DNA from: Rhodosporidiobolus odoratus | Taxonomy: Eukaryota > Basidiomycota > Microbotryomycetes > Sporidiobolales > Sporidiobolaceae | Reading direction: 5' to 3' | DNA length: 64,000 bases | Assembly (NCBI GenBank): GCA_034387635.1 | Contig: JAOANU010000003.1 | Location: 1,302,001-1,366,000 of the forward strand | In this document: positions 45,614 to 58,455 of the stretch, piece after piece | How positions within the stretch are numbered: position 1 is the stretch's first letter | How the letters are laid out: each line of letters begins with the position of its first letter | Translations under genes and position numbers: made by a program | Notes under the pieces: model-generated | The model's input: only the letters and a program-made list of their open reading frames with translations | What the model was told of the DNA's origin: nothing | Databases searched by the model: none

Positions 45614-47902
45614 CTACTCCTCATCCGTCTCGTCATCCTCCTCATCCTTCGCAACGCCGATGATTCCTCCTCCAGTCTTGTTAAGGTCCTTTCCGAGGGC
45701 CTTGAGACGGTCACCAAAGGTGGCACGGACGCCAGGGTTGCTGCGAGGGTGAGACCGAGGTTAGTGGAAGTAGATTGAGGAGGAAAAGGGGAGAGGAGAC
45801 GCACGTCGCAGTATCCCAGATCTGCATGTTGGCTTTTGAGCCGGCCACGGCGAGGGTGGTAGGGTCGTCAGGGCAGAAGGAAGCAGAGAAGACTTTGCCC
45901 TGTGCGGATCAAAGTCCAAGTCGGAAGGCAACCCGAGTGAGCGACAAAAAGCTGGCGGAAATAAACAAGAAAGCGAAACGCACCACGCCCAAATCCCTCG
46001 AAGTGACCAAACTGATATTCCTCTTCCCATCCTTCTCTTCCACGTTCCAAACCTTGACAATCCCATCCGTTCCACCGGTCGCGACAAATCCTTTCACCAA
46101 CGGGTTAATATCCAAACTCGACACGCTCGAATCATGGGCCGCCAAAGTCCACAAAGCTTTCCCTCGCTTGAGGTTCCCTGCATCCGGCGCACCCGAAAGC
46201 ATCCTCGAATCAAAGGCTTGAACCGTTCCGTTCTCCATACTGACCAAGAAAGAAGCCGGATCCCAAGGATCCCATCGGAGGCATTCCACGTCCGAGTCGA
46301 CTTTGGTCCCGACGCTGGCGGAGACGGCATCGGCTGCTCGGACGTCGGTAACGCGGACGGTCCCGTCCCAGGCTCCCGACAAGAGAACCGCGCCTTCTTG
46401 AGGGTTCCAGCAGACGGACTGGATCTTGTCCCCGTGTAACGAGTCGAAGGATCGAAGAGCTGGGGAGGACGTCGGTCGGGCAAGGTCCCAGAGCTTGATG
46501 GTTTTGTCGGCGGAGGAAGAGGCGAGGTAGTTGCGGTGGTGTCGGTTCCACGAGAGGGACAGGATAGAGTCGACGTGGTATTCGGCGTTGGCGACCACTT
46601 TGGGCTTCTTGGGCTTCTTCTTTTTCTTCTTCTTCTCGCCAGAAGCCTCGGTGGGTGTTGAGTCGGTGATGGAGGAAGAAGTGGGTTCGGGTTCAGGAGC
46701 GTTGGGGTCTTTCGGCGGGGGACCGAGGATCGCATCGGGGTACAGTCCGTCGACGACGTCGAGCGACCAGATTTCGATTTCGGGATCGAGGGTACCAACT
46801 GCGACGAAGTTTCCCTTCGACCCATCGTCGGTTGTTCGGCCGGGGCAGAAATCGAGCCATTCAAGGCAGAGGGGCATGGCGGGAAGGAGGAGATCGTGGT
46901 GGACATAGAGGTTCTCGGACGAGTCGTCGTAGACGTAGACTTCGAGCTGAGAAACGTCGTCTTCTGTCTTGGCGGCGACGATGAGGTTGTCGGTGGGGTA
47001 AATTTCGAGCTCTTCCCGCTCAAGCTCCTCATCTTCCTGCCTCTGTGAACGCCCAAGAAATGGATTAGAGGCGCTTAGGATGAATAGCAAATGAAGGACG
47101 TACCGCTTCCAGGGTAACATAGGGATCCTCCGCGTTGTCACCGTAGAATGTCAACCCCTTGATGTTGCTGAAAGCGCCAAGGGCTGTGCGCGGGCCAAGA
47201 GAGCATTGTCAGACTCGCTGTCTTTCGTTGGCAGAGCAGAGATGGTAGAAAGGCTCAAGACCCGCGACGCACCGGAACTCTTGCTCTCCTCCTCATCATA
47301 AGCATCCAAGTTGTACTTTGCCATCTCATCCTCCTCGCCCTCAGCTCCCATCCGCTCAGCTGCCTTGGCTCCTTGCATGGCAGCCGCTTTAATCTTCTTG
47401 GCAGCCGCTGCTGCTGCTGCAGTTGCAACCTCGCTGTCATCGACGTCCATTCCCTCTGCTTGTGCTGCTTCGCCGTCCGCGTCCGCGGGGTCTGCGCCTT
47501 CTGCTTCGTCGGCGGCGGAGGAGGCAGAATCGTCCTCGCTGCAGATCGATGACAAGGGGGAAGGGAAAAGAAAAGCCAAGAAAGTCAATAAGCGGGTGCT
47601 GGAGACTCGGCACAGTCAGAGGACCGCGCATAGGCTTGGTGTCTACGCCCTGTGCAACTCCTGGAGAAGCAGGAAACAAGCTCAAAGGAGACTCACTCTT
47701 CCCACCCTTCTCCTTCAGCTCCTCCATCCTCATCTCCTTCAACCAACTTGGCCAACTCCAATTCGATCTTTGCCTGATCCAATTGACCCCTTGCGAGACC
47801 TTGGATGCGTTCTAGTTCGGACTCGTCTACTTTGTACTTTGTTGGGTGGGGGTTGGCGACACCGCGAGGAATCCAGGTGAGGGAGGAGATGAGCGAGGTC
47901 AT
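45614..47902 (-). CDS. PWP1: Pwp1, WD40 ribosome-biogenesis factor
   Basis: Pwp1 is a nucleolar WD40 protein needed for 25S rRNA processing. N-terminal hallmark: MTSLISSLTWIPRGVANPHP with KYKVDESELERIQGLA, then an acidic and Ala-rich region. Next is DEEESKSSGALGAFSNIKGL and TFYGDNAEDPYVTLE. WD40 blades include FVAVGTLDPEIEIWSLD, LSLSWNRHHRNYLASSSADK, TIKLWDL, SVCWNPQEGAVLLSGAWDGT, ECLRWDPWDPASFLVSMENG, SSLDINPLVKGFVATGGTDG, VKVWNVEEKDGKRNISLV and, after introns near 45900-45960 and 45745-45804, ANMQIWDT. A Lys run (EKKKKKKKPKKPK) sits between the first two blades, as in other Pwp1 proteins. The acidic C-terminus ends DEEDDETDEE. Four introns in all. Confidence 0.93.
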
Positions 47903-48260
47903 GGCTGGAGAGAGGGAGGCTAGTGCTGGTGCTTGTGCTTGTGTGTGAGCCACTGAAGGACTGGAACGGTTCAAGTGGGGCAATATGGATTCGAGTTGAG
48001 ATGAGGGATGAGGAGGTTACAAGTCGACGACAAAGGCGTTGGGCGAGTGCTCGGTGGGCTCAGTACGCGTCTAGGTAATCTGCAAGTACACCTAGCAGTT
48101 GCTCACAGGCAGCAGTGTGGAACGACGTGAGTGAGAGCGGCTCAAGTCCAGCCCAAAGCTCGAGCTGGCTCACGCCAATACACGATATCTCCCCTTTCTC
48201 CTCCCTATATCCGCTTCCTTATATACCTAGTTGCGACAACATGTACTGAGCGCTGCAAGA
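47903..48260. other. PWP1 promoter / EH-protein 3' region
   Basis: 358 bp. No gene or tRNA box recognised. Confidence 0.5.
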
Positions 48261-49661
48261 CTATCCTACTACTAGACCCCCTTGCCGCCGTCGAAGCTCT
48301 TCGTCGATCAGCCACATCCCCTTCGCAAACTGCCCCCGGTCGAGCGCACTAGCATTTGCAGATGACGCAGCTTCGTTCCTGTACATACGTGATGATCCCG
48401 TTTCTACTCGTCAGTCTACTGCAAAGAGCCGAGAGCTGAAGAGAGAAAGGCCAGCAAGCCCGACGAACCAGATTCCCCTCAGCACTTTTCCCTCCAACCT
48501 ACTCCGCCTCCAAAGCTCCGCAACCACTACTGCCTCAATCCTTTGCTCGTCGCTGGCTCCTCTTCCCGCCGCTGATACTGACGAGCACTGCTCAAACAAC
48601 CTGTCATACCGCCGCCGCGCTCCGGGGTCCAGAGGATGCGATGTGCTTGTTGCCGTTGTCGAAGAGGTGAAGGAGGAAGTCGAGCGACTAGGCTTGGGCG
48701 GCAAAGAAGGCGGCGACGAAACAGAGGCAGATGAAGAAACGCTTGGTGATGTGTTACGCGGACGCCCGAGATGAGAAGACCGAGATCGCGAAGCGAGCGG
48801 ATCTGGCTGAGAAGGTTTCGAGGGCAGAATAGGCCGACTGGCAGATGGTACCGAAGAGTGCGCCGCGAGAGCTGGAGAAGGGAGAGTCGGGGTCCGACGC
48901 GGCAGAGGCGGAGGAGCCGGAGAAGGGGAAGAAGAAGCAGCGAGAGAAGCAAGGGCAGGCGAGGAAGCGGACGGACGAGGAGGAAGGGTTGGGGTCGCTG
49001 ACACCAGAGGAAGCGCGGCTGGGGGCAGCAACGCAGCGGTGGGCACTGTGGCCGCTCTACGAGGCGGGAGTTTCGGTGCAGGGTTAGAAGAGGAGAAAAA
49101 AGGCGAACCTGCCGAGAACGGCGGTGGAGAAACAGACTGCAAGGCAGGTTCTGGCTGGACAAGTACCGGGGCTGGCGAAGCGGTGCGACGAAGAGAGGGT
49201 GGAGGGGTAGGCGCAGGGGAGCGGGAAGAAGCAGGAGACGGGGTGGTGAAAGTCGGCCGAGTAGGTTTTCCTCCTTCAATCGAGGCGGTGCTGCCTGCTC
49301 TCGAGCGGTTGCCTCCTGCCGGACTCAGTTGTGCAGCCAAGGATGCGTGTGCGCCATTCTGGGTGTATGAGGGGGCTCGGGCTGTGCGTATTGAGGTGAG
49401 AGTGGGGCTGATAGGCGGTTCAACGTTGATGACGGCGTTTGTGGTTCCAGCTGTCGCGAGTTGACCCTTCAGGCTGTCGGCTCTGCTTCGGGTAGACGGT
49501 TGTGTGTCTGCGTGATCCCTGTAGAGTGCGGCAAGTGAGGCTTGTGGTTGACGAGGAGTGGAGGAGAGTGGGGAGGAGGCGGAGAGGTGGGTCGAGTGGG
49601 ACGCTTGCTCTAGCTGTTTTATGCGTTCACGTAGTGAGAGTGGCTTGTCCTGAGTGTCCAT
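48261..49661 (-). CDS. EH-domain protein of the Irs4/Tax4 type
   Basis: Starts MDTQDKPLSLRERIKQLEQA, followed by ~330 residues of Ser/Pro/Ala-rich disorder with many PxxP stretches. The C-terminus is an EH domain: RRRYDRLFEQCSSVSAAGRG, EAVVVAELWRRSRLEGKVL, RGI, then across two short introns (48419-48468 and 48349-48388) a 30-nt exon and the last exon DRGQFAKGMWLIDEELRRR. GMWLIDEEL after LWRRSRL is typical of yeast Irs4/Tax4, which regulate PI(4,5)P2 turnover and autophagy. In this splice model the IW of LRGIW is IC; a different splice choice could restore the Trp. Without the two small exons the frame would end early in a hydrophobic run, which I take as intron. Divergent from LEU4. Confidence 0.68.
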
Positions 49662-49842
49662 ACAGGTTGACTATTTAGGTCAGGAGTGAGAGTGGGGGTG
49701 AATCATCGGAGTCAATTCTCATCTCTGTGGATTCAGAATTCTTTTGCCGAGCTGCTGTCCATTCTTACCTACTCACACCTCTAAAGGCTACATACACACC
49801 TCCATCGCACTCTGATCAGCTTACAACACCTTTCTGCCCCTC
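49662..49842. promoter_or_regulatory. Divergent promoter, EH protein/LEU4
   Basis: 181 bp between divergent ATGs. Yeast LEU4 is controlled by Leu3; I did not find a convincing CCGN4CGG site here. Confidence 0.45.
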
Positions 49843-52429
<2,587 letters not shown>

Positions 52430-52451
52430 GTTACTCGAGGTGCTCTCGTCG

Positions 52452-52486
<35 letters not shown>

Positions 52487-52908
52487 TTGACCCCGCCTTG
52501 TCTACTGTCTACTACATCCTTTCGCATCGATCCACTTACTATCTTCAATACTTGTCTACTTCGTCCCATTGGTCCTTCCCATACTTTCCCCATGGTGTAG
52601 CTTTGCCAGCTCTTTCCCCCGCACGCACACACACACACCCGCACACATAGCCCGACAAAACATGCAACTCTTTAAGCGTGAATATTCTCTCTCGTGGCCG
52701 CGTTGCGCATGAAGCGAGTCGGTCGGAGAGAGTTAGCAAGAGCATACGGCTGCGTTCGATTCTCGTACGGCCTCTGTTTCGGAGACCAGCAGTGAGTACA
52801 ACATGTTGACAATGCAGGCTGGAAAGAGCCCATACGGCCGTTTCTTGCTGCCCGAAGCTCGGTCGGTGACCTTCCGAAAGCTACTACACGCGTGAACAGA
52901 ACCTGCCA
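52430..52908. other. Tail-to-tail spacer, LEU4/glutaminyl cyclase
   Basis: 479 bp containing the poly-C tract and a short (CA)n stretch at about 52623-52640. No gene recognised. Confidence 0.55.
52453..52486. repeat. Homopolymer of 34 cytosines
   Basis: An uninterrupted run of C begins 24 bp after the LEU4 stop. The G-rich complement can form a G-quadruplex and the C strand an i-motif. Its length could be inaccurate, as such runs are hard to sequence and assemble. Confidence 0.9.
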
Positions 52909-54309
52909 TCAGTTCGTGCCGCAAGGTCCAGGGTGAAAAAAAAAAGAAAGAGAGAAAGGACTTGCCAAGTCTCCCTGATCCCGCCTCAACCGCCTCGACA
53001 TCTCGTCCACCCCTTCGAGCGCGGGGTCCAGCCCCAAGTACTCGGAAACGGTGAGGCGAACAATCAGAGCCCAGGCTTTGATAGTCGGGAGGTCGAGGGC
53101 GGAGGCGTCGTCCTGCTCAACCGCCACGCATCAGCGGTTTGAAGCGATCGAGTAGGACAGGGAAGCTGGGGTAACGCACCCCGAGAGAATGCCACACTTT
53201 GGGAAAGGGGACCGAAATGAGGTGTACAATCGGTACGCCTGCCTTCAAAAAAGGGACGTGATCGTCCTCGATTTGTCCAGCAAAGCCTTGCATCCCACCA
53301 TGCCTCGGGACGAAAAAGCTCCGTTCCTTGACACCTAGCTTGCCCTTCCTCTCGTCGTAGCTCTGTCCGCTCAGTCCGTTCCAGAGTAGACCGGCTTGAC
53401 CTAACCGTTCTTCGGCATGGAGGAACTCGTCGAACAGCCAACCGGTTTGGGGGTAAAAGTTGCGAATGAGGGGGTTCGGGGCGCCGAGGAGGTCAAGGAG
53501 AATGAGATGCGAGATCCTCCTCAGAGGAGAACGGGGGGTCCCTCTGATAGCCGAAGGCGATTCCGTCGTTTCGCCCCACTTCTTGGCGAGGTGTCTCGCG
53601 CCATAGATGGAATCGGTCGCCGTCCAGTCTTGGAAGGCTTCTTCCCCGTCAAAGAAGACGATTTGGAGCGTCTCGGCTTGCGTCTCTCGACCCTCTTCGC
53701 CGCCCTGGGAGGCTATTCGCCGTTTTCGTGCGTCGAGCCAGGGGGTGAGAGCGACGGCCAAGTCGACGAGCATGGCGCAAGGTGCGGCCGAGTCGGTTGC
53801 GCCGATGAACTGGTCTTCGGGGGAGGTGGGAAAGTATTTCGAGTCGAGGTGGGCGGCTAGGACCAGTCGACGAGGGGCAGAGGGGTCGTGAGTAAAAATC
53901 AGGTTGGAGAAGGTTTTCTCGCCGTAAGGGGTCGTGTCGTCGAACGTATCCTTTTCGACGTGCTGTCCCGGTCACATGGTCAGTATAGCGGTACGGGACA
54001 AGAGGAGCTGAATGCGCTTACCCAGCCCAACCCTCGGAACTGCTGCTCCACCATATTCTGCACCCTGGTCAAGTTCTTACTCCCGACAGCTCTTGGGACA
54101 AGCATCTTGGCCAGCACTGAGCTCGTATGTGACCAATCCAGGGTCGCATCGAGGTCCGAGAGCTGAGTGAGCTGATTGAGAGTCGAGTCGCTCAAGGGAG
54201 AGTAGGTGGGGTTGCGTTTCTTGAGGGCATGCGGGCGTGGTCGAGCAGATATCGAGACTTGTAGGAGAGAGAAGAGAAGCACCCAGCCCAAGACTGGTCG
54301 TGGTAGCAT
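52909..54309 (-). CDS. Secreted glutaminyl-peptide cyclotransferase (M28 fold)
   Basis: Converts N-terminal Gln to pyroglutamate on secretory proteins. The N-terminus MLPRPVLGWVLLFSLLQVSI is a signal peptide. The M28-type fold shows RAVGSKNLTRVQNMVEQQF, then across an intron (about 53964-54024) TFDDTTPYGEKTFSNLIFTH, RRLVLAAHLDSKYFP (zinc ligands in AAHLDSK), IGATDSAAPCAMLVDLAVAL, LQIVFFDGEEAFQDWTATDS (catalytic Glu in DGEEAF), SHLILLDLLGAPNP, GFAGQIEDDHVPFLKAGVPI (zinc and acid residues) and VHLISVPFPKVWHSLG. After a last intron come ALDLPTIKAWALIVRLTVSE and a tail. A T-rich stretch beyond RRDQGDLA could instead be an intron with a GC donor, so the last 15 residues are uncertain. Confidence 0.88.
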
Positions 54310-54618
54310 AGTGCGAGGGGTAGCCAGGAAAAGGTAGCATGAGCAGGAGCAGGAGCGGGCATCAGACGACGCAGACGGGGCTGGATTATCTTGCCCTACT
54401 TTGATTGCGCCGAGTAGTGAAGCCGAGGTTTTGGCCTGATCCGGACTATACCGGGGATCGTGAAGCAAGTACAGCAGAAGGAAAATGAGCCTTCCTTTCT
54501 CTCAGCTCGCCGATTTGCCCTGCCTCACCACCCTCGAACCGGAATGAAGTACGATTCCAGCCTCCGACAACGAGATCCACTCGCTCCCTGTCTCTCCCCT
54601 CCCTGGCACCTGCCCCGC
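54310..54618. other. Spacer, glutaminyl cyclase 5' / uS11m 3'
   Basis: 309 bp, holding the cyclase promoter and the uS11m 3' UTR. Nothing else seen. Confidence 0.5.
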
Positions 54619-55514
54619 TTAGATGCTGCGAACGGAAAGATTCGAAGTGAGGTTCGAGAACCGCGAAGAGCAAGAAGAAACAGCACATACACACGGCGCT
54701 TCTTCGGACGGGTACCACCAATCTTGAGAGGAGTCTGTAGAGTACTTCCGGGTGAGCTGCTGCCTGAAACGCAGGCCCGGCGAGGCAATAGGACATAGGG
54801 AGGACAAGAAACAGATAACAGAAGCAGACGAACCGCATCCGTTACCCTTCGGACCAGTCCCCTCGCCTGGTCTCCCTCGGCTGTCATGAGCGTTCGAAAG
54901 ACGGCGTCCCTGCCCTTGCCAAAGCCCTTGAATACGACCTCGAGTTCCGTCGGCGCCGGGCCGGCGGCCTTCTGCCTCTGACCACCGCTCAACACGGGCG
55001 GGTCGATGAGATGACGAATCTTGGTAAACATCTTGAGACTGACCTCGACCGCGGCGTCGTAGGTTCCCCTCGCGGCGCCCTTGTAGCCGGCGCTGCCCGC
55101 CGAGACCCAAGCGATCGGGTGGTTTGGGTCTCCCGGTTGAGGGTCACCGGGGGTCGGAGGGGTGGAGAGGGTGAGGATGGTGTTGTTGCGGGTCGAGTAA
55201 ACGTGCAGTTTGTAGGGTTGGCTGAGGCGGGATCGGGTGTAGCGGTTTGTAGGAGCCGAGTGAACGACGGGAGAGGAGGCGGCCGAGTCGAGGGAGGGAG
55301 CCCTGAAGGCTTGTGGGAGGACTGCAGAGCCTGGCAGGGGTCGTACAGTCGCGGCAGGGGCGGGCGCGGATTGACTGGAGGCGGCAGGGGAAGTTTCATG
55401 AGTTGAAGTCGAAGCGACGGGGGAAGGCTCAGTCGAGTAGGGCCGGATGGGTGCTCGTGCCCACAATGAAGCAGACCTGAAAAGGGCTCTTGAAGTTGAA
55501 GCGAGTGCAGTCAT
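54619..55514 (-). CDS. MRPS18: Mitochondrial small-subunit ribosomal protein uS11m
   Basis: Component of the mitochondrial ribosome small subunit. The N-terminus MTALASTSRALFRSASLWAR is a mitochondrial presequence. A Ser/Ala/Pro linker follows. The uS11 core is RNNTILTLSTPPTPGD, IAWVSAGSAGYKGAARGTYD, AAVEVSLKMFTKIRHL, ELEVVFKGFGKGRDAVFRTL, RGLVRRVTDA, then after an intron (54740s-54836) STLQTPLKIGGTRPKKRR. The final intron leaves a 7-nt last exon (54619-54625) that encodes the end of Val-Ile and the stop, giving KKRRVI, close to the normal family ending KKRRV. Divergent from the Apc15-like gene. Confidence 0.9.
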
Positions 55515-55706
55515 GGTTGAATCTGAGAAGGAAGAGAATCCGAGATGCTGATCAAGTTCAACACAACACTACACTTTCACTAGGCTGCTGGGGCAGACTT
55601 GCAAGGCGTCATCTCACCCTTGACTATACACTGCATCACGCTCACTCTACTCCAGACTGTTGTTGCCTCGACCCACTTTCCCCACTTCCTCCTCTTTCTG
55701 TCCACG
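55515..55706. promoter_or_regulatory. Divergent promoter, uS11m/Apc15-like
   Basis: 192 bp between divergent ATGs; pyrimidine-rich just before the plus-strand gene. Confidence 0.5.
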
Positions 55707-56469
55707 ATGCCAACTTTTGCTCCCTCTGCCTCAACAAACTCGCAGCCCTACCCAACCTTCCTGCCACCGGCGCTTAAAGCCCTGCGAGATCCAAAACCCC
55801 GTGCCAACCTCGATAGCTTGCCTCCCTCGAAACGCTATTCCGGTACGCTCCAGGACGAGCTGGACGCACTCGAGAATGACGAAGACGATTTCTACGGTCA
55901 CGTGCGCTGTTCAGCTCGAAGAAGGACCAAGAAAGCTTGGGTGTTGACACCCGCTCGCGGCCTTTTTTTTTTTTACCTTTCTCACCTGCAGATGCTTGAC
56001 GTACGGCATTACGGCAACTCGTGGCTGGTTCCTCTGGGTCGGCAGCACACACACGACGAAGATGTCGAGGTAAGCATTGTCCTGGGATCTTGGCAACGCC
56101 CTCACCCGCATGACCTGCGGATACTGATTTTTCTCCTTCCTTCGTTCTTCAATCCAGTCCGCCCTCTCCTCTTCACCCCGCGCCGACCCGAACGGCACAT
56201 TCGATCTGGGACCACCTCTCGACCTCAACGGCGGACCAGGGGCGGGACCTGCAGCAGTCGGAGGGGACGGCGCCCCCGAAGCGCCGATACGAGACCTGGA
56301 CGCTGAGATTGAGGATGCGGATGAGAGCGACAGTGGGAGTGAGAATGCGAGTGGAAGTGAGGGGAACCGGAGTGCGAGTGAGGGCGGAGGTGGAGGGAGA
56401 GGAGGGGTGTCTCCAGCTAGCGGGAGAGGCGGATCAAGCGAGATTGGTGAGGAGAGCATGCAGATGTAA
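55707..56469 (+). CDS. Apc15-like anaphase-promoting complex subunit
   Basis: A small acidic protein of ~190 residues from three exons (introns near 55902-55991 and 56071-56157). The N-terminus is MPTFAPSASTNSQPYPTFLP. The block LDVRHYGNSWLVPLGRQHTH followed by DEDVES resembles the conserved Apc15p/MND2 motif (a YG-SWL-P-G core followed by an acidic tail), as I know the family. The rest is Gly/Ser/Glu-rich. Apc15 proteins help turn over the mitotic checkpoint complex on the APC/C. The domain is short, so the call rests on one motif; an unrelated acidic protein is possible. Confidence 0.58.
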
Positions 56470-56844
56470 GGCGGCGTCTCTTGTCCCGAAGCTGACCGAT
56501 CTCGGCTCTGTGATTGCGTGCGCCAACACGAGACTGATTGAGGCTGGACAGCCTCTACCCTTGCGCACAAAGGTTACTATACTGTTGGAGAAAAGAAAAG
56601 ACGGCAAGCGACATCTCGTCCTACCAGGCTATTTGCAGCCCTCGGGCGCGCGTCGAGTGTCTCTGCCATGGGTCAGCACTCGCTACAAGGGCCTCGCCAC
56701 CGTTGCACGGCTTGATGTACGTGTCGCTGAAAATGACATTCGCGTCGAGACGCCCTTCGCGTTTCTCATCTCCCGCTCGCCGTCCCACCCTTGCTGCTCA
56801 CTTACTACACAAAACCACCCCTACCCCACACTCCCGTACACAGT
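56470..56844. other. Spacer, Apc15-like/RFA2
   Basis: 375 bp with the Apc15-like 3' UTR and the RFA2 promoter. No other feature recognised. Confidence 0.5.
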
Positions 56845-58161
56845 ATGAGTACGCTGAGACCCACCGCTACTGGCCCTTGGTCTACCGCGCTGACTTCCCC
56901 TCCCCTCGTCCTCGTCCTACTCGAAAGGTTTCTCAGGCGGCGGTTTCATGCAAGGTGGTTCTCAGGGCGGCGCAGAGTCTTCTCCAGGAGGTGGAAAGGT
57001 ACGCTCGTCCCTTCTCTCGCTTGCATGCGCCGCTGACCTGTTCCGTCCGTCGCTCCGAACAGCGTTCCGGCACCCAGTCTCTTCGCCCTGTAACCATTCA
57101 CCAGCTTCTCACCGCCTCGCAGGCCTTCTCAGAAGCAGAGTTCTACGTCGACGGCGGGGAGATCAAGGATGCAAGTCGTGAAACAGCACTCGCTTGGTCT
57201 AGCCAGCCTCGCATCTTTTCCCGTCCGCTAACATAGTGGGAGACGCGTACAGGTCAGCCTCGTAGCATGCATTCGCAACGTGACGGTATCAGCGACGCAG
57301 GTCACGATGCTGATTGAGGATGGCACCGGTCCGTTCTTTCTTTTCCTCCTCATCGTTCTCCTCGTGGTTGACAATTCCTTCTTGGTCCGCTGCAGGCCAA
57401 ATGGATGCGCGCTCCTGGCTCGACCCTAGCTCAGAAGACGGCGGTCAACGCGACGAATGGCAGTGCGTCTAGTCCCCCGCGTGCCCCTCCATCGCAGCTC
57501 GCCGACTCGTGTCTTTCCTGCGTCGACCCGATAAAACAGAGTAAACAGCTACGTTCGCATCATCGGAACCCTGAAAACCTTCTCGACCAAACGCCACATC
57601 AACGTCAACCGCTGTCGCAAGGTCGAAGACTACAACGAGATCCTGTTCCACCCCCTCGAGTGCATTTTTGTCCACAAGTTTTACGCCAACCATGGACAGG
57701 TACGTTTTGCTCCCACACCACGCAGCCTGGGCACTGACTCTAGTCTGTCGTCTTCTAGCTACCCGGCCAGTCTGCCAGCGCAATCAACTCGACAACCTAC
57801 GACTCAGGCAACAACCCCTACGCCGGCGATGGCGGCGCCACCTCCAACAACGGCGGCGGCGGCGGAGGGGGGGCCGAACTCTATGCGGATCTACCAAGCG
57901 GTCAACGGCGCATCATGCAGTTCGTGGCGGATCTGGTGGCGAATGGGACGGCCGGCGATGAGGGAGTCAATGTCAACCAGATCGTCCGTGGGGTCGGAGG
58001 GCCGCATGGGAAAATTCAGGAGGAGGTCAAGAATCTGATTAATGATGGGCATCTGTATGAGACGATTGATGATGACCAGTACGTTTCCTTCCCCTCGGTG
58101 GGTTTCTTGCGTCCGACTGACGCCTACTTCTTGGTGCAGTGTCCTTCCCACCGCTTCCTAG
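56845..58161 (+). CDS. RFA2: Replication protein A 32-kDa subunit
   Basis: RPA2 is the middle subunit of the single-strand DNA-binding heterotrimer. The first exon is only ATGA (56845-56848); a 79-nt intron (56849-56927) follows, giving the family-like N-terminus MSFSGGGFMQGGSQGGAE. Then come RSGTQSLRPVTIHQLLTASQ, FYVDGGEIKD, the OB fold VSLVACIRNVTVSATQVTML, IEDGTGQMDARSWLDP, RIIGTLKTFSTKRHINVNRC, RKVEDYNEILFHPLECIFVH and KFYANHGQ. The C-terminal winged helix contains RIMQFVADLVANG, GVNVNQIVRGVGGPHGKIQE and LINDGHLYETIDDDHVLPTA. The last exon is 22 nt. The N-terminal Ser/Gly segment is the usual phospho-target region. Introns near 57002-57061 and 57170-57254 and further downstream are short. 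Confidence 0.9.
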
Positions 58162-58455
58162 TTCGTGCTGTCCTGCAGTCTTCGTCCGCTTGCAACGCTT
58201 GCTCGCCTGTATCAATCCTCTCCGACGTAGACGAGCGAGCAGAAAAGGGTATCGTCTGTTGCGGAAGCCTATAGGGTAACGAGCGTGACAGGATGTGGTA
58301 TGGAAAGGCTTTGAACAAAGCGACAGGACATGGATAGATACGATGTGAGCGGGTGAGCTACAGCAAGGTGCACAACTAGGACTACTGAACTTAGAGCAGG
58401 ACTCCGACGAACCGACATGCGAAACGAACAGACTGACAACCCGGACTATGGAACA

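Noticed and set aside
48411..48468. A hydrophobic C-terminal end on the EH-domain protein
   Set aside because: It is the translation of an intron; splicing it out recovers the EH end GMWLIDEEL.
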